A model generated the notes under the pieces. The model saw nothing but the letters and a program-made list of their open reading frames with translations. It ran no database searches and was not told the origin of the DNA. DNA of 33,587 nt from CAYFHQ01 sp964342805 (lineage in GTDB: Bacteria; Bacillota; Clostridia; Peptostreptococcales; Acidaminobacteraceae): the NCBI GenBank assembly GCA_964342805.1, contig CAYFHQ010000031.1:1-33587 (forward strand). The letters run 5' to 3'. The position numbers and the translations under genes are program-made. Shown here in pieces: positions 16,401 through 23,157 of the stretch (positions are counted from its first letter, which is position 1; the number at the start of each line of letters is the position of its first letter).

Positions 16401-18369
16401 CGTGGCAGACGAAATAGATATTTACACCTATCCCCGTTACTTGCCAACCAACATTGCCAAGCCCCAGGACCTCAAGGTCCTCAGGGACCGGTTTGAAAAT
16501 GCAGAAGTTTATGTGGTGGTGGGGGCAGACGTCATTGTGAATGCGTCCGCCTATAAAAAGCGGGATGGGGACAATAACATTGGAACCTTTAAGCACGTGG
16601 TCTTTGAGCGGCCAACCTCCCAAAGGGAGGACAATGAGGAATTCCAGCAGAAGTTTGAAGTGGCCTTCAAGTCCTTACCCGAAGGGTCCATCCGCTTGCA
16701 GTTGGAACGGCAGTATGAGTCCATTTCCTCCACCCAGATCCGTAATTATATAGACGAAAACCGGGATATTTCCGAACTGGTGGACCCCCTTGCCCAGCGC
16801 TATATTTATGACAAGGGCCTCTACCAAAGAGAACCCATGTTCAAGGAAGTCTTGACGACCAAGTCTCTTACCTTGGAAATCGTAGACTCTCCAACGCCGA
16901 CCCTCTTGGAGGAGCTGGCTACGGTGGTCAAGTACGACTTCACTGACACCTACATGCGGTTCAAGGAGTACTCCACCCGCAAGAGCGTTAGGCTCCTGAT
17001 CCTAAGGAGTATTGACGACAACCGGCGGATCATCGGTTTTGCAGCCTTCCACTGGCTGCGAACCATAGACATTTATCTGGAGTTTGAAGACGAGTACCTG
17101 TCGGACTACATCCGTGACCATTCCGTGGGCCGCCTGGTGGTCATCGACGGTGTCTACCGGAATGCCAAGGAGTCCATGCACAATGTGGAGCAGCGCCTAT
17201 TAACGGAGACTCTGGCCTTCTGTCTAGCCAAGGACTACTCCTATGCCATATACAAGGACATGTTGGTGGACACACCGGACACCCGTCTGGTCAATGCCCT
17301 CAAGCAGTCGGGCTTCCAGAATGTCCTGGGCCGTACCAGCGGCGAGTCCGCTTATGTGGTCAATATGAGTTCACCAGTGACCTTTATCCAGGATATTAAG
17401 TCTGTCCTCAAGGCCCCCTTTAGGAACTCTGAAGTGGTGATTGCGGCCATTGAGCGGTCCCGCCGCCGCATGCAAAAAGCCATGACCAAGCTCTATCCCG
17501 GCGAACTGGTCATTACCTTTGACCGGACCATGATTTACGAACACCTAATTAAAAAGATTTGTGATGAAAACAATATGCCGACCACGCCTCTGGAACCCAG
17601 AACCCTTGGGGACAAGATGTGCGTGCCCTTTGGGGCTATTTTTAGCCGGTGGAGACTCCCAAATACGGTGACCAAGTCCTTGCACACGGAGAAGTTTTTC
17701 TCACCTGACTTGAAACGGCACAAGGTCAAGGCTGCACCCTATTACTTGACCCTTCGCAACCAGGTTAAGACCATTAAGTCCTTTGAGCGGGACGTTATTC
17801 TTGTGGACGACCTTCTCAATAAGGGCTACCGAATTAAGGAGTTAGAGCCCCTATTCAAAGAGCATGATGTCCGCATACACAAGTTCTTTGTGGGTATACT
17901 ATCAGGGCGAGGCAAGGCCTTGATGGAACAGAAAAATATCGATGTGGATTCCGCCTACTTTATCCCTAGGCTCAAGGTATGGTTTACAGAGTCCAAACTC
18001 TATCCCTTTATTGGTGGAGACATCCTTTGGAGAGGGACCATTCCAGAGCGGAACCTCTTCCCATCCATTAACTTGATTGTGCCTTATACCTATCCATCTT
18101 ATATTAGGGACGCCTCCCAGAAGGCCATTTATAAGATGTCGGAGATTGCCATTATCAATGCCATTGAGATCTTGCAGGCCCTGGAAGAGGAGTACCAGTC
18201 CATCCATGAACGGATGTTGACCCTGGCCCACCTTGGAGAGGTCATTATGTCTCCTCGGATTCCTGACAAGGGCTATAATATCGAGTACGACATGAACCAC
18301 AAGGGCTCTGATTATTTGAAGAATGAGTTGGAGCATTTACGGCGTTTACGAAGTACCTTTCATTCATAG
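13471..18369 (+). CDS. Giant multidomain protein: HD hydrolase, helical repeats, NMNAT-like nucleotidyltransferase, GNAT-like, PRTase-like
   Basis: 1632 residues without membrane segments. Residues about 180-290 form an HD phosphohydrolase-like domain (HVCGVHYIAM, AGHDIGKYG, IRNIAINHSTWD). Residues about 370-900 are helical, HEAT-like by eye. A nucleotidyltransferase domain follows: FFPGAFDPFSLSHKQ near 922-936, equivalent to GxFDPxHxGH but with the first His and the Gly replaced by Ser, and ISSTQIRNYI near 1085. Next comes a GNAT-like region (about 1120-1290). The C-terminal part has VILVDDLLNKGYRI near 1441, resembling the PRPP loop of phosphoribosyltransferases. HD plus NMNAT modules recall NadD/YqeK and NAD metabolism, but the role is unproven. 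The SD is modest (AAGGAAAGG). The next gene follows within 10 bases. Confidence 0.85.
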   Translation: MDSTRFDILRKNISDALLDPIFLHRFNIEEGKMHRFLYGDHFTEELHEMITRRDYHSLSLQSAMEPILAQLFENDRPEHFLQYIHDYVLHLNFPAAKDFTPNKEWEAASQVYLKAFHIMSTFQKTADDGTWQSQYALEYLPEHDITNLENDWEYRRFMEAFSREYTYELMKLNQEVVGYSTLDHVCGVHYIAMKIARQLKRLKLPVDLGRVSGAAAGHDIGKYGCRPDEMRRVAYYHYYYTGEWFRKHDIVYIRNIAINHSTWDLELENLPLEALILIYADFRVKSNENRKMTIYGLDASFQVILDKLDNVDEAKEMRYKRVYAKLKDFEEYMIHLGVDVDPNSDQEIPDGYTPHFDHYSLLQGQDIVNSAKNASIAHNIRLMHHLRDESSLNKMLESARDLNNLSGLRGYIEILEEYHTYLTQKQKLIVIKYLYERLIMPEEDIRKQCASLLGTVIGTYDEELRKELPKDANYVLPEVMAVGLFEKYVNEFMYPDQKIFGKHRDWISYATASMISAYFKAQKNEKKRRESLEFVLGFFENTASHGDADFYLLSMIKGLPLGQCTTDQRMVVLQFVYNLIQNQDINLRLAAYESLIALLPILKDKVSERYHLDEELLLGMEHSEYPAENYARLKMVESFDLGSETWEQYADYCREDLVKLSDLFLSNLKSATHFIPKKFQVELLLRHTIYNQYDNAFYTAMHFCNLLKVSALETVRNTAGEGLLQLVPNLSFEQRNDIVIELLRALEMESFQFTRYIPKYLGQLLLYLQPVEFDEILDSFEEKVKKANPQIITLMLQTVGEALSSYSKYKEMCQGDDSGYKQRMIKMLGILFNGFVNYNPKVNQTAFQVIGKSIYASTSLQLEEKRDIFRMTAKKILSLMADTDEKIELVFFNNASGLKHIYRFISEYTFQNERLLMDPHPKVAFFPGAFDPFSLSHKQIARNIRDMGFEVYLAVDEFSWSKRTQPNLIRRDIIKMSVADEIDIYTYPRYLPTNIAKPQDLKVLRDRFENAEVYVVVGADVIVNASAYKKRDGDNNIGTFKHVVFERPTSQREDNEEFQQKFEVAFKSLPEGSIRLQLERQYESISSTQIRNYIDENRDISELVDPLAQRYIYDKGLYQREPMFKEVLTTKSLTLEIVDSPTPTLLEELATVVKYDFTDTYMRFKEYSTRKSVRLLILRSIDDNRRIIGFAAFHWLRTIDIYLEFEDEYLSDYIRDHSVGRLVVIDGVYRNAKESMHNVEQRLLTETLAFCLAKDYSYAIYKDMLVDTPDTRLVNALKQSGFQNVLGRTSGESAYVVNMSSPVTFIQDIKSVLKAPFRNSEVVIAAIERSRRRMQKAMTKLYPGELVITFDRTMIYEHLIKKICDENNMPTTPLEPRTLGDKMCVPFGAIFSRWRLPNTVTKSLHTEKFFSPDLKRHKVKAAPYYLTLRNQVKTIKSFERDVILVDDLLNKGYRIKELEPLFKEHDVRIHKFFVGILSGRGKALMEQKNIDVDSAYFIPRLKVWFTESKLYPFIGGDILWRGTIPERNLFPSINLIVPYTYPSYIRDASQKAIYKMSEIAIINAIEILQALEEEYQSIHERMLTLAHLGEVIMSPRIPDKGYNIEYDMNHKGSDYLKNELEHLRRLRSTFHS

Positions 18370-18379
18370 GAGGTAGAAC

Positions 18380-19594
18380 ATGAAAACACCATGGGATGAT
18401 CGCATTGTGATCAAGCTGTCAGAAGAAAATGAATGGAATGTGCGCATGCCAGCCAAGAAGTCAGACCAGCCGGTTTTATGGCTCAAGCACCAGGGTAACC
18501 GGTGTCGCATGTTTTTCGAGGAACATGGGATCTTGACACGCAGCTTGCCGACAGTGGACATTTTGTCCACAGAGGAAGACCAACCCCTACACATGAAAAA
18601 AGACCTTGCTGAGCATATTCAAAAACATGGCATTCAAGCAGTGAACCCCAACTGTGATGGCTGGGAGCTGAGTGTCCAGCGGAACACCAAAAAGCCATGG
18701 CGGGTCCATGTTTTAGGCCTAGGTGACGTGGGAGGAACCCTGCTGACAGGCCTTCGGCTCTTGGCAGACGAGGCCGTTGAGGAAATCGGCATATTCGATC
18801 TGGACACCAACCGCCGACGTCGTTGGGCCTATGAACTCAACCAGATCGTTGACCCCAACCGCCACTATATGGCTCCGGTCATTGAAATTGAAATGGGCAG
18901 ACTATTTGATTGTGACATGTTTGTCTTCTGCGCCTCCAAGGCAGTCCCCAAGGTTGGTGAAGAGGGCAAGGACGTCCGCATGGTCCAATATGAGGCCAAT
19001 GCCCAGATCATAGAAATCTATGCCAAAATGGCTCGGAATGCCAATTTTAAAGGCATATTTGCCGTTGTGTCTGACCCTGTTGACCAACTGTGCAAGGTGG
19101 TGTGGGATCGGTCCAACCGGGATGACAAGGGCAACTGGGACGGAACAGGCCTATTGCCAGAACAGGTGAGGGGGTATGGACTTGGTGTCATGTATGCCAG
19201 GGCCAAGTATTTTGCCAATGAGCTCAATGTCCCCTTCCATGATGGTCGCGCATATGGCCCCCATGGCAAGGATTTAATCGTAGCCAACAGTATTGCGGGT
19301 TATGATCGCCAGGTCAGTGAAAGCCTAACGGAGAAAACCGTTACGGCCAATTTAGCTGTCAGGGAAGTGGGCTACAAGCCCTACATTGCACCGGCCCTGT
19401 CATCAGGAGCCATCTCTCTCCTCCATACCATTTGGGGCAACTGGCACTATAGTGCAGTGGAAATGGACGGGGCCTGGATGGGGTGTCGTAACCGCAGAAC
19501 GGCCTATGGAGACCAAGTGGAACGAATGCCACTACCATCGGTTCTCCTGAACAACATCAGACAAGTACATGACAAGTTGGCTGCCCATGAATAA
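18380..19594 (+). CDS. Malate/lactate dehydrogenase-like NAD-dependent protein with N-terminal extension
   Basis: 404 residues. The first 105 or so are an extension of unknown fold. Then comes a Rossmann domain with VHVLGLGDVGGTLL (about 111-124) and an acidic strand end FDLD, which fits NAD rather than NADP. Later elements are VVSDPVDQLC in place of the usual NP(V/L)D motif and YGPHGKDLIVANS, where the His matches the catalytic His of the LDH/MDH group. The usual substrate-loop arginines could not be placed with confidence, so the substrate is unknown. The SD AGGAGG overlaps the stop of the giant gene. It is clearly part of a three-gene operon with the giant protein and the flavoprotein. Confidence 0.78.
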   Translation: MKTPWDDRIVIKLSEENEWNVRMPAKKSDQPVLWLKHQGNRCRMFFEEHGILTRSLPTVDILSTEEDQPLHMKKDLAEHIQKHGIQAVNPNCDGWELSVQRNTKKPWRVHVLGLGDVGGTLLTGLRLLADEAVEEIGIFDLDTNRRRRWAYELNQIVDPNRHYMAPVIEIEMGRLFDCDMFVFCASKAVPKVGEEGKDVRMVQYEANAQIIEIYAKMARNANFKGIFAVVSDPVDQLCKVVWDRSNRDDKGNWDGTGLLPEQVRGYGLGVMYARAKYFANELNVPFHDGRAYGPHGKDLIVANSIAGYDRQVSESLTEKTVTANLAVREVGYKPYIAPALSSGAISLLHTIWGNWHYSAVEMDGAWMGCRNRRTAYGDQVERMPLPSVLLNNIRQVHDKLAAHE

Positions 19595-20642
19595 GCTTCA
19601 TGTGGTTGCCTTTCAAGAGGATAAGAGTCGTCTGGATCGAATGATTCAGGCGGCTGTTTCAGGTCTTCCCCATGAAAGTGTACACACCAGCCATGTGGAT
19701 AACTGGAAAAGCAAGCGACTCTTGATTGCTGTGGATGTGGATATCATTGGGGGCAATGCGCCCTTGTATAAGTGGCTCCGGAGCCTCTACACCCAGGGAG
19801 ACCAACCCCTACACGGGGCTGTGGCGGCAATCCTGGTCAACAGTACCTCAGCCCTCTATACCAAACGGGTGGCCCAGTACACCCTGTACCATTTGAATAG
19901 GCTGGGTTGCCGGGTTATTGGTCATCCCCTAGTGGAGGCAACAGGCCAACTGGAGAACTTTCTTACCTGGCAGAAAACCATGGACCTCAGCCTAGAGGAC
20001 ATCTGCATGAAGATGTGTGGGGAATTAGGCCAACGGCTCCAGGCGTATAGTGTTCCCTCCGTGGACCAGCCTAAAATCCTCATGCTCCACGCCAGTGCCC
20101 GTGAAACCTCCAATACCCTCATGCTCTGGCAGTTGATTAGCAAGCACTTGCCCGGAGCAGAGATAGAGGAGTACCATATCCAGGACGACCAAATCGCAGA
20201 ATGTAAGGGGTGTACCTTTAGGACCTGTATGCATTTTTCTGACATGCGGTCCTGCTACTATGGGGGCATTATGGTGGATCAAATCCTGCCAGCCATTGAG
20301 GCGGCTGACGCCGTGGTATGGATTTGCCCCAACTATAATGACGCTATTTCAGCCAAACTCATGGCCGTGATCAACCGGTTGACGGTCTTATACAGGAGGG
20401 TCTCCTTTAAGGAGAAACGCTTGTTTAGCATTATTGTCTCAGGCAACTCAGGAAGTGACCTTCTGTCCACCCAGCTTCTGGGGGCCCTCAATATCAATAA
20501 GGGTTTTATGCTCCCGCCGGACTATGCCATGATGGCCATCGCCAATGATCCAGGTTCCATTTTGGAACAGGCAGATATCCAGGAAAGGGCAGCTGCCTTT
20601 GGCCAACAGATGATGGCAGAATTCCATACAAACTTAGAGTAA
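19587..20642 (+). CDS. Tandem flavodoxin-fold NAD(P)H-dependent FMN oxidoreductase
   Basis: About 351 residues from ATG 19587, which gives the natural start MNKLHVVAFQED. An in-frame ATG at 19569 is possible but has no SD. Residues 1-155 look like a degenerate flavodoxin fold (GAVAAILVNSTSALYTKR). Residues 165-351 are a flavodoxin/NADPH-dependent FMN reductase domain: ILMLHASARETSNT (phosphate loop), then CKGCTFRTC and a further Cys in DMRSC, similar to iron-sulfur flavoproteins, and WICPNYNDAISAKLM. It overlaps the preceding gene by eight bases, suggesting translational coupling. The electron partner is unknown. A terminator follows immediately. Confidence 0.8.
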   Translation: MNKLHVVAFQEDKSRLDRMIQAAVSGLPHESVHTSHVDNWKSKRLLIAVDVDIIGGNAPLYKWLRSLYTQGDQPLHGAVAAILVNSTSALYTKRVAQYTLYHLNRLGCRVIGHPLVEATGQLENFLTWQKTMDLSLEDICMKMCGELGQRLQAYSVPSVDQPKILMLHASARETSNTLMLWQLISKHLPGAEIEEYHIQDDQIAECKGCTFRTCMHFSDMRSCYYGGIMVDQILPAIEAADAVVWICPNYNDAISAKLMAVINRLTVLYRRVSFKEKRLFSIIVSGNSGSDLLSTQLLGALNINKGFMLPPDYAMMAIANDPGSILEQADIQERAAAFGQQMMAEFHTNLE

Positions 20643-20652
20643 GAGCCACACG

Positions 20653-20706
20653 GAAACGTTGTCGTATCAAGGGCTATGCCATAAAATATGACAACGTTTT
20701 CTTTGC
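20653..20706 (+). terminator. Terminator of the giant-protein operon
   Basis: GGAAACGTTGTC (20653-20664) pairs with GACAACGTTTTC (20691-20702) with one wobble, followed by TTT. The 26-base loop is long, so it is moderate in strength. Confidence 0.7.
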
Positions 20707-20715
20707 TTTTGCTAT

Positions 20716-20743
20716 TGAATAGTCAGAAAATTCTGTTATAATG
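20716..20743 (+). promoter_or_regulatory. Strong-looking promoter with no gene after it
   Basis: TTGAAT (20716-20721), a 16-base spacer and TATAAT (20738-20743) with TGT directly before it (extended -10). It faces a 360-base region without a convincing reading frame. Confidence 0.7.
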
Positions 20744-21110
20744 GACTTAACCTAATTTTTACAAGGAACCTACATAAAAAGAAGGTGATAACACATTTTG
20801 TTTAGCAACCGGGTGAAGATCGAAAGAAGGTGAATCCACCAGAAACTTAACTCGTATTATAGGATGTTGGCAATCAAAGGTTTGGAATTGAAGGAGATGA
20901 TTCCACCACAGTATTTATAACGTTCAAGCGATAGAGTAAAAGTACGGTTGTAATCATATGTGGCGATCGACCATTCACATATGTCAAAGGAATATAGGTT
21001 TCATAGCAGTTTAGAACCAAGGAATTGGTGTGGTAGGGTACCGTAAGATGAACCATGGTACTATACCCAATACACGTGTATAACTGAAATGGAATTTGCA
21101 ACATGTATTA
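20744..21110 (+). other. Apparently transcribed region without a recognised gene
   Basis: AT-rich sequence after a good promoter. AAAGAAGGTGA occurs twice (near 20778 and 20823). The first copy could serve a TTG-started 11-codon frame (MFSNRVKIERR). An imperfect inverted repeat lies near 21034-21071. There is no longer open frame with an SD. It could be a small RNA, a tiny peptide gene or decayed sequence. Confidence 0.4.
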
Positions 21111-21142
21111 AAGCGGCGTGTCTCGTATGAGGCACGCCGCTT
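21111..21142. terminator. Hairpin terminator downstream of the MFS gene
   Basis: A 14-bp stem, 21111-21124 with 21129-21142, with one T-G wobble and loop GTAT. The T-tail is weak on both strands. It probably ends the leftward MFS transcript and any rightward transcript from 20744. Confidence 0.7.
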
Positions 21143-21198
21143 CTGGTGTCTACCGGAGTAGCAAAGGCTAGCCGGTGATCATCTGTTTTAGTGACTGA

Positions 21199-22389
21199 TT
21201 AGGTTCGCTGAAATCTAGGTCGCTTGAGGACCAAAAGGATGACAAGGCCTGTGGCCAAGGTGACGCCAATGCCAGAATAACCAGCAAACAAGTTGATTTT
21301 AGCCAATTGGCTAAAGAGGATGCCAAAGCCAATGGACGAGACTTGCATGATAAAAGAGTAGGCTGACTCCGCAGTGGCCCTATAGGCACTGGATGCATGC
21401 CGGTGCAAGTCCGAAAGGGAAACCACTTCCATGATGGCTGCTGAGGCCATGCCCATATAGATAAAGACGATGGAAACTGGATGTCTAAAGACGGACACGC
21501 TGACATAAGCCAGGGCCGAACTGCCCAAGAGGATGTGGTAGAGCAACCAAGGTCGCTGATGAAACCACTTTCGCACGGTGTAGGCCTGGGCACCAGAGAA
21601 TGCACCTACCAGGGCACTGATGCTGGCTAAAAAGCCAAAGGCTAAGAGGGGAATCCCCACGGCGTCATAATAGTTTTGGCTAAACTCGTCAAAGTAGGTG
21701 ATACTTCCACCCACCAGCATACCGTAGGCGATGATTCTTCTGACCAGGGGACTTGACTGTAAAAAGTCCAGGGCCAGTCGCAAGGGATTGCCTTCAGCTT
21801 GACCCTCCTCGTCATCTTGGACAAGGTGACGGCTGGGTTCCCTTAAGAGCAAGGTACATATAACAGACAAGGCCGCGCTAATGGCTGACAAGTAGTAGGT
21901 GACCACCAAGGGATAGTACTGGGCGATAAGGCCAGCACCAATGGCAGCTACACCATAACTCATATAGGTCACAAATCGCATACGGCCCAGATGTTTTTCA
22001 AAGTCATCTTCTTTGTCAATTTCCACAAGGGTGTCATACAAGAGGGCGTTGAGGGCACCACTGTAAAGGGCGGTACCAACACCGGCCATGGCCACCACAA
22101 AGGCAAAGTGCCAAAAGTTGTGGGCAAAGATTAAAAGGATAAACTCAAGGAGACTAATGAATGAGGCAAATACGACTGCCCGTTTCCGGCTCCACAGGTC
22201 TGCCCAGACCCCAGAAGGGATCTCCAATAGCAAAATGACGGCAGCATAAATAAACTCAGTATAGACCGTCTGGGTTATGGTCATGCCCCTGGAACGCCAG
22301 TAGATCCGTTCAATGGCGTAAGCAAAGATAAATGAGCTAAAAAAGTGATATCCATATAAATAAAGTAGATTTTTCTTTATGGTTTTCAT
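21199..22389 (-). CDS. Major facilitator superfamily transporter
   Basis: 396 residues with about 12 hydrophobic segments, the length and pattern of a 12-helix MFS protein. The loop between helices 2 and 3 (SGVWADLWSRKRAVV) matches the MFS motif GxxaDrxGrr. A charged central loop (REPSRHLVQDDEEGQAEG) separates the halves, and the protein ends in a basic tail (LKRPRFQRT). Substrate unknown; this branch is often annotated as drug efflux. The SD GGAGGAG (22404-22398 on the minus strand) is strong but sits directly against a hairpin, and a short leader peptide frame lies upstream, which suggests expression is controlled by attenuation, as for some antibiotic-efflux genes. Confidence 0.88.
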   Translation of the reverse strand: MKTIKKNLLYLYGYHFFSSFIFAYAIERIYWRSRGMTITQTVYTEFIYAAVILLLEIPSGVWADLWSRKRAVVFASFISLLEFILLIFAHNFWHFAFVVAMAGVGTALYSGALNALLYDTLVEIDKEDDFEKHLGRMRFVTYMSYGVAAIGAGLIAQYYPLVVTYYLSAISAALSVICTLLLREPSRHLVQDDEEGQAEGNPLRLALDFLQSSPLVRRIIAYGMLVGGSITYFDEFSQNYYDAVGIPLLAFGFLASISALVGAFSGAQAYTVRKWFHQRPWLLYHILLGSSALAYVSVSVFRHPVSIVFIYMGMASAAIMEVVSLSDLHRHASSAYRATAESAYSFIMQVSSIGFGILFSQLAKINLFAGYSGIGVTLATGLVILLVLKRPRFQRT

Positions 22390-22404
22390 TGTGTTTTCTC
22401 CTCC

Positions 22405-22436
22405 AAATAGATGTGTTTACCAGCAGTCATCTACTT
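22405..22436 (-). promoter_or_regulatory. Leader hairpin abutting the MFS ribosome binding site
   Basis: On the minus strand AAGTAGATG (22436-22428) pairs with CATCTATTT (22413-22405), nine pairs with one G-T wobble and a 14-base loop. Its 3' arm ends exactly where the SD begins (22404). Confidence 0.5.
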
Positions 22437-22453
22437 GGTGGGGGTCGTGCATG

Positions 22454-22483
22454 TTAGTTGTTGCCGCGAATACGATAGATCAT
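22454..22483 (-). CDS. Nine-codon leader peptide upstream of the MFS gene
   Basis: A minus-strand ATG at 22483 encodes MIYRIRGNN and ends at TAA 22454. AGGAG lies six bases before the ATG, an ideal SD spacing, which makes chance less likely. The frame ends 18 bases before the SD-adjacent hairpin. This layout is typical of ribosome-stalling leaders that control antibiotic-resistance or efflux genes. The inducer is unknown. Confidence 0.5.
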   Translation of the reverse strand: MIYRIRGNN

Positions 22484-22647
22484 GACAGACTCCTTTCCAA
22501 ATTTTACTTACTTTCAGTATACCCAAGTTTGGTGACTAAGGTCCTGACCAGAGGCCATTTGACACGAAAATGCAACGATACTGACTGATTGTCCTCAGAT
22601 CGGGTATGTATGAAATGCGATGGAATGGTTGAATAGGAGTGATTGGA

Positions 22648-23067
22648 ATGATTGGGAAAACCAAAGTAGCCGATTACAAAACAAGAGTAGACCGCGGATT
22701 TCCATTGGGCCAACAACAACTCTGGGACTTTATACTATCAGCCGAAGCCAATGGGTTCATTACTGGAAACGATACCTGCGGGGTCAGTGCAAGTGTGGGG
22801 GATTGGTGTGAGGGCGAAATTGTCTCCTACCGGGTGACCACCCTTGTGGAAGGAAAAGAGCTTCGTATGAAGTGGAAACGGGCACTCTGGCCAGACTTCA
22901 CCACAGTCATCCTCAAGGTGATGGCCAAGGCCAAGGGCCAGTCCACCATCGAAATTGCCCATGAGGGCCTTTTCGACCAGGTGATGACCATACAAATGAA
23001 GGAGTACTGGGAGGACGCCTTAAAGAAATTAGAAATCCTCGCCATTGCGGCCCAGTATGATTTTTGA
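22648..23067 (+). CDS. START/SRPBCC-domain protein
   Basis: 139 residues from ATG 22648, chosen over an in-frame GTG at 22639 because AGGAG (22635-22639) is correctly spaced for 22648. The sequence has the SRPBCC pattern: a first strand with RGFPLGQQQLWDFI, the helix and loop around GDWCEGEIVSYRV, central strands ELRMKWKRALWPDFTTVIL, and a long C-terminal amphipathic helix MKEYWEDALKKLEILA. Members of the AHSA1/START group bind hydrophobic ligands or act as cochaperone-like proteins. The ligand is unknown. It is a single gene converging on the minus-strand gene at 23158. Confidence 0.75.
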   Translation: MIGKTKVADYKTRVDRGFPLGQQQLWDFILSAEANGFITGNDTCGVSASVGDWCEGEIVSYRVTTLVEGKELRMKWKRALWPDFTTVILKVMAKAKGQSTIEIAHEGLFDQVMTIQMKEYWEDALKKLEILAIAAQYDF

Positions 23068-23100
23068 CAACTTAAAGCCAGACCATGGCTGATGGCAAGA

Positions 23101-23132
23101 AAAAAACGGCCCTAGCATTCGCTAGGGCCGTT
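23101..23132. terminator. Convergent terminator
   Basis: AACGGCCCTAGC (23105-23116) pairs perfectly with GCTAGGGCCGTT (23121-23132) around ATTC. The A-run on its left gives a T7 tail for the minus-strand gene. The plus-strand tail is weaker. Confidence 0.88.
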
Positions 23133-23157
23133 ATGATTATACTGTGTTTCATGCGGG

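Noticed and set aside
20874..21104. Minus-strand 76-codon open frame in the gap after the flavoprotein
   Set aside because: No ribosome binding site, unnatural composition, and it lies opposite a promoter-led noncoding region.
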